DNA of 64,000 bases, from assembly GCA_958295955.1 (NCBI GenBank), contig OY282420.1, forward strand, positions 2,060,435 through 2,124,434, in the 5' to 3' direction. The notes under the pieces were generated by a model. The model was not told where the DNA came from. It did no database searches and saw only the letters and a list, made by a program, of their open reading frames with translations. This document shows positions 1-11,713 of this stretch, piece after piece. Every line of letters begins with the position of its first letter. The stretch's first letter is position 1. Both the position numbers and the translations under genes were made by a program. Source of the stretch: an uncultured Bryobacterales bacterium (GTDB lineage: Bacteria; Acidobacteriota; Terriglobia; Bryobacterales; UBA6623).

Positions 1-2090
1 TGATTACCCGGGGCTTGCCCGATTTCGGGATGCCCGGCCTGCAAGTGCCCGAGCCGGAGTTGGCGGCGCTGATCGCGTTTTACCGGACGCAGACCGCGCC
101 CGCCTACGAGGCGGTAGTCAGCGGCGACCCCGAGCAGGGCGCGGCGCTTTTCGAACGGCTCTGCGCGGGGTGCCACTTGCGCCGCGAAGGCATGCGCATG
201 GCCGGTCCCGATCTGTCGGCGATCGGCGCGCAGAAAACTCTCAACGAGTTGCGTGAAGCGGTGGCGTCGCCCGCCGCCTCGACGGCGAAGGGGTACGCGG
301 CGGTCGATGTCGAGTTGGCCGGCGGCGAGACCCTGCGCGGCTTCTCGCGGAACGCGAGCAACTACGACCTGCAGTTGCAGGGACTCGACGGCAAGCTGCG
401 CCTGTTGCGCCGCGCGGAGTATCGAAGCGTCACTCCGGTGGGGAAATCGCTGATGCCGGAGATGGAGTTGGAGGAGTCGGAAATCGACGATCTGACCGCC
501 TACCTGGCCAAGCTCGACGGCTCGCAGCCGAAAGCGGCCCAAAAAGAACTGCCCGGAGCGCTGAGCTTCAACCGCATCCTGGAGCCCGCCGCGGGCGAAT
601 GGCCGACGTACAACGGCGACATCCGCGGCAACCGCCACAGCCGCTTGCAGCAAATCCACACGGGGAATGCCGCGCAACTGGCGCCCGCCTGGATTTTCCC
701 CATCGCCGCGCCGCGCGACCTGGAGATGACGCCCATCGTCGTCGAAGGCGTGATGTACGCCACCACCGCGAACAAGATTCACGCTCTCGACGCGGCGCGG
801 GGCCGCGAAATCTGGACCTACCGGCGCCCGCGCGTTCCGGGCGTGATGGGCGATGCCGGACGCGGCGCGAACCGCGGCGTCGCGGTGCTGGGCGACAAGG
901 TTTTTCTGGCCACCGACCATGCCCACCTGATCGCCGTCGATCGGCTCTCGGGGCGGTTGCTCTGGGATACCGAAATGGCCGACTACCGCCTGCACTACGG
1001 CGGAACCCTGGCGCCGTTGGTCGTCAAGGACAAGGTGATCGGCGGCGTCGGCGGCGGCGACGAGGGCATCCGCGGGTTTCTGGCCGCCTACGACGTCGAA
1101 ACAGGCGAGGAAGCCTGGCGGTTCTGGACCGTTCCCCTGCCCGGCGAGCCCCTGGCCGAGACTTGGCAGGGCGGCGTGCTGCCCCGCGGCTGCGGAGCGA
1201 CCTGGTTGACCGGCACGTACGACTCCGAGCTCGACACGTTGTATTGGCCGGTGGGCAACCCGTGCCCCGACATGAACGGCGACGACCGCATCGGCGACAA
1301 CCTCTACACCGACTCGATGCTGGCGCTCGACCCGGATAGCGGGGAGTTGAAATGGCATTACCAGTACACGCCGCACGACGAGTTCGATTGGGACGCCAAT
1401 CAAACTCCGCTGCTGCTCGACGTCGAATGGCGGGGGAAACCCCGCAAGGTGTTGGCCCACGCCAACCGCAACGGGTATTTCTACGTGCTCGACCGCATTA
1501 CCGGCGAGCTTTTGCGGGCCAAGGCATTCGTCGAAAAGCTGACCTGGTCGAGCGGCATCGGCGGCGACGGGCGCCCCGTGCTGATCCCGGGCAAGCGGCC
1601 CACGCCGGCGGGAAACATCGTCTGTCCGGGCCTTGCCGGCGCAACCAATTGGATGGCGCCGGCCTACCACCCCGGAACCGGCCTGTTCTACGTGCAGGCG
1701 ACCGAAGGCTGCCAGATTTTCACCAAGCGCGAAGAGGCTTGGCAGCGCGGCAAGCAATACTTCGGCGGCACGGCGAAGAACGTTCCCGGCGAGCCGCCCC
1801 GGAAATACCTGCGCGCGCTCGACCTGGCGACCGGGGACGTTCGCTGGGAGATCGAGCAGATCGGCGGACGCGGCACCTGGAGCGGCGTGCTGACCACGGA
1901 CGGCGGCCTGGTTTTCTACGGCGACGACAGCGGCGCTTTCGCCGCCGTGCGGGCAACGGACGGCGAGCCGCTGTGGAGCTTCCAGCTCAACGTTCAGTTC
2001 CGCGCGTCGCCCATGACCTACAGCATCGACGGACGCCAATACGTGGCGGTCGCCGCCGGCCGCAATGTAGTGGCTTTCGCGCTGCCGTAA
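1..2090 (+). CDS. PQQ-dependent quinoprotein dehydrogenase fused to cytochrome c (5' partial)
   Basis: Periplasmic quinoprotein that probably oxidises an alcohol or sugar and passes electrons through its own heme. The frame is open from base 3 with no stop, and the first residues (DFGMPGLQ, then a helix) look like the end of an earlier cytochrome c domain with its Met ligand, so the true start is upstream of the window. A complete cytochrome c domain follows, with CAGCH at 162-176 and a distal MPEM Met. From about base 595 runs a PQQ beta-propeller with family landmarks WLTGTYDS, GDNLYTDSMLALD and HDEFDWDANQ and typical Trp-docking repeats. The adjacent-Cys pair of methanol dehydrogenases is not present (RGCGAT instead). 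The next gene, 148 bp on, is also a quinoprotein. Substrate unknown; family assignment is secure. Confidence 0.9.
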   Translation, partial: ITRGLPDFGMPGLQVPEPELAALIAFYRTQTAPAYEAVVSGDPEQGAALFERLCAGCHLRREGMRMAGPDLSAIGAQKTLNELREAVASPAASTAKGYAAVDVELAGGETLRGFSRNASNYDLQLQGLDGKLRLLRRAEYRSVTPVGKSLMPEMELEESEIDDLTAYLAKLDGSQPKAAQKELPGALSFNRILEPAAGEWPTYNGDIRGNRHSRLQQIHTGNAAQLAPAWIFPIAAPRDLEMTPIVVEGVMYATTANKIHALDAARGREIWTYRRPRVPGVMGDAGRGANRGVAVLGDKVFLATDHAHLIAVDRLSGRLLWDTEMADYRLHYGGTLAPLVVKDKVIGGVGGGDEGIRGFLAAYDVETGEEAWRFWTVPLPGEPLAETWQGGVLPRGCGATWLTGTYDSELDTLYWPVGNPCPDMNGDDRIGDNLYTDSMLALDPDSGELKWHYQYTPHDEFDWDANQTPLLLDVEWRGKPRKVLAHANRNGYFYVLDRITGELLRAKAFVEKLTWSSGIGGDGRPVLIPGKRPTPAGNIVCPGLAGATNWMAPAYHPGTGLFYVQATEGCQIFTKREEAWQRGKQYFGGTAKNVPGEPPRKYLRALDLATGDVRWEIEQIGGRGTWSGVLTTDGGLVFYGDDSGAFAAVRATDGEPLWSFQLNVQFRASPMTYSIDGRQYVAVAAGRNVVAFALP

Positions 2091-2238
2091 CACCCCCGCT
2101 TTCATCCATTCCGCACCGCCGGGTTCGCCGTGCGGCTATCGTCACCGAGACGGACTGCCGGGGCGCTCGCCGACGACGTTCCGAATCGGCGGCCGGGACG
2201 CAATACGCCGTGCGCATGCCGGTGGAGACATAAGTACC

Positions 2239-4161
2239 ATGATAAAGATGAGTCCGATGGGGGCTATCCTCAGCGAGGCCGCGGAGATCTGGAACGGCAT
2301 GCGTCTTCGGTTGGCGGGCCGGCGGCGGCGCAAGACCCTTGGAATCAGTCGGCTTTCCCCGGTTTCGCTGCTGCTGTTTGCGCTGGGCGCCGGACCCGCA
2401 TGTACCGACAGGGCAAGTAATGCAGACCGGGTTGACCAACCAACCCACGACACACAGGTGATCGAGACGCATCTCTACGATCTCGAAGTAGAGACCTTCC
2501 CGCTGGAACCGTTCGTCGGGACCGGCGGCGCGATCGAAGCCTACGGCGCCGGTCTGCTCGTCGCCACCCCGAAAGGCCGACTCGCCCGGGTGACGCTGAA
2601 AGGCGCCGTAGAGTATCTTGCCGGCAGCGTCCCGATGAGCGCGGCAGGGGTCGAACCGCCGGCGGGCGATCAGTCCCGCGTTGGCGACATCCTGCTCAAG
2701 GAACGCTCGCCCGGAGTGGCGGAACTGTTTGTCACGCATCACTATTTCACCGGCGAATGCACTTTGTTCCGCGTGTCGTCCACCATGCTTCTTCGAGAGG
2801 GCCCGCTGGTGAAGACATCGGGATCGTGGAAGACGATCTTCGACGCCCGGCCCTGCCTGCGGATGACTTCCGGTTGGGGCCAGGCCGGCGGAAAGATGTT
2901 GATGGATGGCCCGGACCACCTGTTGGCGATCTTCGGCAACCACGCGAAGAACGACAGCCGGCACGATCCGGACGCACACTGGGGTTCGCTCGTTCGCATC
3001 GAGATCGGAACCGGGGCGGCCGAAACACTGACTCGCGGCCACTACAGCCCGCAGGGGCTTGCGCGCGACCGCGCGGGGAACCTATGGGCCACGGAGCACG
3101 GCCCCAGAGGAGGCGATGAACTGAATCTGCTGGAATCCGGCAAGCATTATGGGTTCCCCCATACCAGTTACGGAACGGGCTATTACGGTGTGGGCGAATA
3201 TGGAAACCACGGCCGGCACGACGACGGCTTTCAGGCGCCCGCGTTCGCCTGGGCGCCGTCTATCGACATCTCCGGCATGGTCGTGAACGATGAACAGGCG
3301 TTCCCCGCCTGGGGAGACGATCTCCTGATCGTCTCCCTGCGCGGAACGAAATACACCCAAGCGGTCTTGTCCGGCAAATCCCTGTTTCGGGTCCGCCGCA
3401 GCGGCGCGCAAATCCGGTATGTCGAGAGGATCCGGCTCGGAGGGGACGATATCCGGGACATAACGCATTCACCGGACGGCCGCTTGGCCCTGTTGCTCAA
3501 TGACGGCCGTATCCGATTCCTGCGCCGCGGTGACGCCGCCCCCATGCCGGCCATGTGCCGCACGGCGCGTCTGTTCGATGCGCATTGCAGCCGGTGCCAC
3601 AATCGGCAAGAGGAGATTCACGGCCGCGGACCTCATCTCGTCGGCGTCATCGGAAGGCGCGCGGGCGCAGTGGATGGCTATGACGGTTTCTCGGAAGCGA
3701 TGCGGTCACTGAACCGGAACTGGAGCACGAGCGATATTGAGCGTTTCCTCCTTGATCCGCAACGGTTCGCGCCGGGCACGAAGATGTGGCAGTTGGACCT
3801 CCATGACGGAGAAGCCGAGCAGATATCCAAGCTCCTGGGCAGCCATGGGCCGGCCGTCATCGAAGATCTCGCTGTCGGGCCGGACGCGCTCCTTGACGAT
3901 GGCCGCCGGCGGAACGTGAGCCTCAAAAGAAGGGGGCTTACGCCCAGGGTTAAGTACTTCGTGCAACTCCGCGTTGTTGATGACGTGACGGGGAACGTGA
4001 CGATGAGCGAGCCGGTGGTGGCGACCGCGGACGACTACGGCAGCATCGAGGTTCGCTGGCGCACAGACAACTGCACTGAGCAGTGGGCCTTCCGTCTGAA
4101 ACACGTGACGATCGAGCCTGAGTGGCGCCCTTGGCGCGGGTTCATTCCGACCTCCAACTGA
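2239..4161 (+). CDS. Sorbosone/glucose dehydrogenase-like quinoprotein with C-terminal cytochrome c
   Basis: Predicted exported PQQ-type sugar or aldose dehydrogenase. The middle carries HGPRGGDELNLLESGKHYGF, the signature of the six-bladed soluble glucose/L-sorbosone dehydrogenase fold. A cytochrome c domain follows, with CSRCH at 3586-3600 and a probable Met ligand in PGTKMW. The last 80 or so residues match nothing I recognise. The ATG at 2239 gives 20 residues before a basic, hydrophobic segment (RRRRKTLGISRLSPVSLLLF, then GAGPAC), so the Met at 2299 may be the real start of a signal or lipoprotein peptide; a GGAGA lies about 10 bases before 2239. The order is propeller then heme, the reverse of the preceding gene. 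Convergent with prfB, 13 bp apart. Confidence 0.85.
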   Translation: MIKMSPMGAILSEAAEIWNGMRLRLAGRRRRKTLGISRLSPVSLLLFALGAGPACTDRASNADRVDQPTHDTQVIETHLYDLEVETFPLEPFVGTGGAIEAYGAGLLVATPKGRLARVTLKGAVEYLAGSVPMSAAGVEPPAGDQSRVGDILLKERSPGVAELFVTHHYFTGECTLFRVSSTMLLREGPLVKTSGSWKTIFDARPCLRMTSGWGQAGGKMLMDGPDHLLAIFGNHAKNDSRHDPDAHWGSLVRIEIGTGAAETLTRGHYSPQGLARDRAGNLWATEHGPRGGDELNLLESGKHYGFPHTSYGTGYYGVGEYGNHGRHDDGFQAPAFAWAPSIDISGMVVNDEQAFPAWGDDLLIVSLRGTKYTQAVLSGKSLFRVRRSGAQIRYVERIRLGGDDIRDITHSPDGRLALLLNDGRIRFLRRGDAAPMPAMCRTARLFDAHCSRCHNRQEEIHGRGPHLVGVIGRRAGAVDGYDGFSEAMRSLNRNWSTSDIERFLLDPQRFAPGTKMWQLDLHDGEAEQISKLLGSHGPAVIEDLAVGPDALLDDGRRRNVSLKRRGLTPRVKYFVQLRVVDDVTGNVTMSEPVVATADDYGSIEVRWRTDNCTEQWAFRLKHVTIEPEWRPWRGFIPTSN

Positions 4162-4174
4162 GGCGCGGCTCGCG

Positions 4175-5291
4175 CTAGCGGCGGCCGGCCGGCTTTCCCG
4201 TCTTGCGGAAGACCAGATAGGCGTTCATGAATGTGTTCAGGTCGCCGTCGAGCACGCGGTCGACATCGCCGGCTTCGAGGCGGCTGCGCAGATCTTTGAC
4301 GAGGCGGTACGGAGCCAGCACGTAGTTGCGGATCTGACTGCCGAAATCGATCGCCGATTTCGAGGATTCGAGTTTGTCCGCCTCGGCCTGCTTCTTGCGC
4401 ATCTCGTGGTCGTAGAGCCGCGATTTCAGTATCTTCATCGCCGTGGCCTTGTTTTTGTGCTGCGAACGCTCGTTCTGGCATTGCACGACGATGTTGGTCG
4501 GCAGATGGGTGATGCGCACCGCCGAGTCGGTCATGTTGACGTGCTGACCGCCGGCGCCTCCCGCGCGGTAGGTGTCGACGCGCAGATCGTCGGGCTTGAT
4601 GTCGATCGTAATTTCGTCGTCGATCTCGGGATAGACGAAGACCGACGCGAACGAGGTGTGGCGGCGGGCGTTCGAATCGAATGGGGAAATGCGCACGAGC
4701 CGATGCACTCCGATTTCCGATTGCAGCAGGCCGTATGCGTTTTCGCCCTTGACCGTGAAGGCCGCCGACTTGATGCCGGCCTCCTCGCCGGGCTGCGCGT
4801 CGCTGACTTCGGCTTTGAAGTCGTTCCGCTCGGCCCAGCGCAGGTACATGCGCAACAGCATCCCGGCCCAGTCCTGCGATTCGACGCCTCCCGCGCCCGG
4901 ATGCAGGACGACGATGGCATTGCGGCGGTCGTTTTCTCCGCCGAGCAGCGACGCCGTCTCGATGGCGTCCAGACGGTCTTTGAGCGCTTGTATTTCGGCG
5001 ACGATCTCTTCTTCGACGGACTCGCCTTCAGCGGCGAGCTCGAAGAACGCCTCCAGGTCGGAAACCGTGCCCGCAAGCTCTTCATCGGCCTCGACGGTCT
5101 CGGTCAGACGCTTGCGCTCGCGCAGGACAGCCTCGCTGCGGGCGCGGTCATTCCAGAAGCCGGGAGCGGCGATTTCCCGCTCGATCTTCTTTAATTGCTC
5201 TTTGCTCGCCGGGACGTCAAAGATACCCCCGGACCTGTCGGGCCCGGCCGCGGACGGATTGGAATTCGCGCTGGAGTTCGTCGATCGTCAT
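4175..5291 (-). CDS. prfB: Peptide chain release factor 2 (programmed +1 frameshift)
   Basis: RF2 recognises UGA and UAA stop codons and releases the finished peptide. The reading begins at ATG 5291-5289, just after AAGGAAG, and runs 24 codons to an in-frame TGA at 5219-5217. It continues in the +1 frame as DVPASKEQLKKIE to the stop at 4175, giving about 371 residues, the usual RF2 length. The anticodon-like SPF tripeptide (RISPFDSN) and the catalytic GGQ (RAGGAGGQHVN) are both present. It lies 10 bp after lnt, as the third gene of lipA-lnt-prfB. The frameshift makes synthesis self-limiting, since high RF2 terminates at its own early UGA. This is a classic autoregulated gene, not a pseudogene. 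Confidence 0.97.
5216..5231 (-). promoter_or_regulatory. prfB programmed +1 frameshift site
   Basis: Read on the minus strand the site is CGG GGG TAT CTT TGA C. It combines an SD-like G-run, the slippery CTT T and an in-frame TGA as codon 25. It is nearly the canonical bacterial RF2 site (AGGGGGTATCTTTGAC), differing only at the first base. The +1 frame after CTT gives the rest of RF2 without a break. Confidence 0.97.
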
Positions 5292-5301
5292 CTTCCTTCG
5301 A

Positions 5302-6807
5302 TTATCGCAAGCGGCGGACGGCGGACGCGGCTACCGCCGCGGCGGCGGACGCGAGCGTCAGCCACCAGAACCACTCGCCCCAGCGCACATAGCCCGTGAG
5401 GCCGGTTTCGTAATCGAAACCGACGGTCAGAACGCCCTGCTCGTACGACGGCAGCCGCGCGCGCAAGCGCCCGGCGGGGTCGATCGCGGTGGTGACGCCG
5501 TTGTTGGTGGCGCGCAGAATCCAGCGGCCGTTTTCGATGGCCCGCATACGCGCGATCAGCAGATGCTGGCCGCGGGCGGCGCTGCGGCCGTACCAACCGT
5601 CATTGGAAATGTTGACCAGCGCCTGCGCCCCGGCGGCCGTGAATTTTCTGATCGCCGCGGCAAAAACGGATTCGTAGCAGATGAACGTGCCCACCCCATG
5701 ACCGTTGACCGCAGCGACGACGACCTCGGTTCCCGGCTGAAACATGCCCGCCTGCATGGTGATCTTCTCGACAAAGTAATGGAACGGCCAAGGCACGAAC
5801 TCGCCGAACGGCACCAAGTGGATTTTCGAGTAGTGCGCCAACAACTCGCCGCCGGGAGAAAGCACGACGCTGCTGTTCTGCGGGCGGCGCCGGTCGCCCT
5901 CCTGGAAGTTGATCGTGTTGAATATGAAGTGCGCATCGGCCTCGCGGGCGACGCGCTGCATAAACGATCGGGAGCCGGGATCGTCGAAGTAGAACGCCGC
6001 TACGGGGTACTCGGGCCAGATCAGGAGCGTGGGTTTTTCATCGCTTGCATAGTTCGTCGAGAGCTCGAGCATGCGGGCCAGATGCTCTGTGCCGCGGCGG
6101 GCGCTCCACCTGCCGGACTTCAACTCGTCCGGGTGAACGGCGGGCTGCGTCAGGCGGGCTTTTTCGGCGCCGGGGCCGGGCTCGGGCAGCGCCGGGAGGA
6201 AGGCCGACAACAGCAGCGGCGCGAGAACGGCGAGCGGTTGGAAGCGGCGCCGCATGACGGCGATCGCGACGGCCGCGTTCACCGCAGCGAAGACGAACGA
6301 GGGGCCGTAAACTCCGGTCCAGGGGGCGAGCCGCGCGATTTGCGGGAGCGCGAAGTCGGGGGCGGCGTTGCCGAGTTGGGTCCAGGTGAAGCCGAGATAT
6401 TGGTGGCTGCCCTCGAGCGCCGTCCACAGCGCGGCGATCGCCGGAACCGCCCAAGGGCGTCCGAGCAGCGGTCCGGCGAGAGCCGCGAATGCCGCCGAGT
6501 GCAGTCCCTTGACGGCGGCGAACGCGGCGTAAAGCGCCGCGGCCGCCGGCGCGGCGATGCCGGCGTAGTCGCGCATCACCGGAAACACCCAATAGCAGGC
6601 GCCGCCCCAGAAAACGACTCCCGACAGCCAGCCGAGCAGCAAGCGGCGGCGCGGCGGCGCGCGGTCGACCGCCGCCAAAAGGGGCGCGAGGCAGACCGGC
6701 GCGAGCCACGACAGCGACGCCCGGGGGAAAACGAGGACTTGCAGCAGTCCCGCGAGCAGCGCTCCGGCGATGGGCAGGGCGCGGCGCGGCGCCGGGTCGG
6801 GGTTCAT
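5302..6807 (-). CDS. lnt: Apolipoprotein N-acyltransferase
   Basis: Inner-membrane enzyme that adds the third acyl chain to the N-terminal Cys of lipoproteins, the last step of lipoprotein maturation. The 501-residue product has about five or six N-terminal membrane segments, then a nitrilase-fold domain. The catalytic triad is visible as Glu in IWPEYPV, Lys in YSKIHLVPFGEF and Cys in FICYESVF. A final membrane helix (WFWWLTLASAAAAVAA) closes the protein. The ATG overlaps the lipA stop codon by 4 bases, so the two are translationally coupled. Several predicted lipoproteins lie in the same window. Confidence 0.95.
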   Translation of the reverse strand: MNPDPAPRRALPIAGALLAGLLQVLVFPRASLSWLAPVCLAPLLAAVDRAPPRRRLLLGWLSGVVFWGGACYWVFPVMRDYAGIAAPAAAALYAAFAAVKGLHSAAFAALAGPLLGRPWAVPAIAALWTALEGSHQYLGFTWTQLGNAAPDFALPQIARLAPWTGVYGPSFVFAAVNAAVAIAVMRRRFQPLAVLAPLLLSAFLPALPEPGPGAEKARLTQPAVHPDELKSGRWSARRGTEHLARMLELSTNYASDEKPTLLIWPEYPVAAFYFDDPGSRSFMQRVAREADAHFIFNTINFQEGDRRRPQNSSVVLSPGGELLAHYSKIHLVPFGEFVPWPFHYFVEKITMQAGMFQPGTEVVVAAVNGHGVGTFICYESVFAAAIRKFTAAGAQALVNISNDGWYGRSAARGQHLLIARMRAIENGRWILRATNNGVTTAIDPAGRLRARLPSYEQGVLTVGFDYETGLTGYVRWGEWFWWLTLASAAAAVAASAVRRLR

Positions 6808-7697
6808 GCCTGCCCGGCGGCCCGTTCTTCCACGATGTCGGCCATGTAGGAGCTGCGCACGAACGGGCCGCTGAAGACGGCGCGGAAACCGGCCGCTTCG
6901 CCGTATTCGCGGTAGCGCTCGAACGCCTCCGGGCGAATGAAGTCTTCCACCGGCAAGCGGTTGCGCCGCGGCTGCAGATACTGGCCGATCGTGGCGATGT
7001 CGGCGCCGGCCCCGCGCAGGTCGTCGAGCAGGCGCCGCACCTCGTCCTCGGTTTCGCCCAAGCCGACCATCAGGCCGGATTTCGTCAGCTTTTGCGGCGA
7101 GTGCCGTTTGGCGAACCGCAGGACTGCGAGCGAACGGGCGTAATCGGCCTGCGGGCGCACGCGGCGGTAAAGCCGCGCGACGGTTTCCATGTTGTGATTG
7201 AAAACGTCGGGCGCGGCGTCGAGCAGGCGGGCCGCGGCCCGCAGGTCGCCGCAGAAATCGGGAGCAAGAACTTCGACCTGAGCCGCGGGCAGCGCGTGCT
7301 TGACCGCGCGCACCGTCGCTGCGAAGTGCGTGGAGCCGCCGTCGGGCAGGTCGTCGCGGTTGACGCTGGTGATCACGACGTAGCGCAGCCCCATGCGCGC
7401 GGCCATCGCGGCGACTTGCCGCGGTTCGCCGCGGTCGAGAGTTTCTCCCCGGCCCTGCGGCACGGCGCAGAAACCGCACGTCCGCGTGCAGCTATTGCCC
7501 AGGATCATGAATGTCGCGGACCGGCGGCCGAAGCATTCGTGAATGTTCGGGCAGCGCGCGGATTCGCAGACGGTGCGCAGGCCGCGCGCGCGCAACTCGA
7601 CTTTCAACTCGTGCAGCCGCTGAAAGTCGGTCGTGGGCTTGCGCAGCCACGCGGGCAGACGCGGCGCGGGCCGTCGGGCGATGCGCACCAACTGCAT
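6804..7697 (-). CDS. lipA: Lipoyl synthase
   Basis: Radical-SAM enzyme that inserts two sulfurs into octanoyl groups on E2 and H proteins to make lipoate. Both iron-sulfur motifs are present: the auxiliary cluster CESARCPNIHEC near the N-terminus and the radical-SAM CTRTCGFC about 25 residues later. The Ser-rich C-terminus typical of the family is replaced by a short acidic tail. I chose the ATG at 7697 (MQLVRIARR); a TTG at 7709 would add four residues, and neither has a strong SD. It is the first gene of the lipA-lnt-prfB run and is divergent from rfaE2. Confidence 0.95.
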   Translation of the reverse strand: MQLVRIARRPAPRLPAWLRKPTTDFQRLHELKVELRARGLRTVCESARCPNIHECFGRRSATFMILGNSCTRTCGFCAVPQGRGETLDRGEPRQVAAMAARMGLRYVVITSVNRDDLPDGGSTHFAATVRAVKHALPAAQVEVLAPDFCGDLRAAARLLDAAPDVFNHNMETVARLYRRVRPQADYARSLAVLRFAKRHSPQKLTKSGLMVGLGETEDEVRRLLDDLRGAGADIATIGQYLQPRRNRLPVEDFIRPEAFERYREYGEAAGFRAVFSGPFVRSSYMADIVEERAAGQA

Positions 7698-7769
7698 GGC
7701 TGCAACCAACAGGTTAGCGCGGCGGCCTTGCTATCCGCCATGCGCTCGCCACCGGCCGCGCAAGCGGCC

Positions 7770-7775
7770 TACACT
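7770..7775 (+). promoter_or_regulatory. Candidate -10 element for rfaE2 (leaderless)
   Basis: TACACT lies 7 bases before the ATG of rfaE2, which has no SD sequence. This spacing would start transcription at or beside the ATG. No good -35 box is visible, so this remains a suggestion. Confidence 0.3.
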
Positions 7776-7782
7776 ATCCACT

Positions 7783-8255
7783 ATGGGGGTTGTGCTTTCA
7801 CGAGCGGAACTTGTCGCTCTGCGGCGGCGGTGGCGCAGCGAAGGGGCCGCGGTTGTCTTCACCAACGGTTGCTTCGATCTGCTGCACCCCGGCCACGTGC
7901 GGCTGCTCGAACGGGCCGGCGCGCACGGCGACAAGTTGATCGCGGCGGTCAACAGCGACGCCGGCGTGCGCCGGTTGAAAGGGCCGGGGCGCCCGGTTTT
8001 GCCCGAGGCGGAGCGCGCGGCAACGTTGGCGGCGCTGGCGGCTGTCGATGCCGTGACCGTTTTCGACGAAGAAACGCCCTGCGCGCTGCTCGAAGTTCTG
8101 CTGCCGGACGTTCTGGTCAAAGGCGCCGACTGGTCGCACTGGATCGCCGGGCGCGAGATCGTAGAGGCGGCGGGCGGCCGAGTGTTTCCGATTCCGGTCG
8201 AGACCGGATATTCGACGACCGATGTCGTCAAGAATATCCTTGAAATCCATTCGGT

Positions 8256-8259
<4 letters not shown>
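7783..8259 (+). CDS. rfaE2: D-glycero-beta-D-manno-heptose 1-phosphate adenylyltransferase
   Basis: Transfers AMP from ATP to heptose-1-phosphate to make ADP-heptose for the LPS core. This 158-residue protein corresponds to the C-terminal half of HldE. The nucleotidyltransferase signature is clear: VVFTNGCFDLLHPGHVRLL with the HxGH-type motif, then LIAAVNSD and GYSTTDVVKNI near the C-terminus. The kinase half is absent, so a separate hldA/rfaE1 is expected elsewhere. The start at ATG 7783 is set by the conserved N-terminus. The stop overlaps the TTG start of mfd (TTGA). Confidence 0.93.
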
Positions 8260-11690
<3,431 letters not shown>

Positions 11691-11713
11691 CCGCTCGCGC
11701 GCCCGGGGCCGTC

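Noticed and set aside
5217-5219. In-frame TGA early in prfB as a sign of a pseudogene or a selenocysteine codon
   Set aside because: The surrounding CTT TGA C with an upstream G-run is the RF2 frameshift site, and the +1 frame gives a complete RF2.
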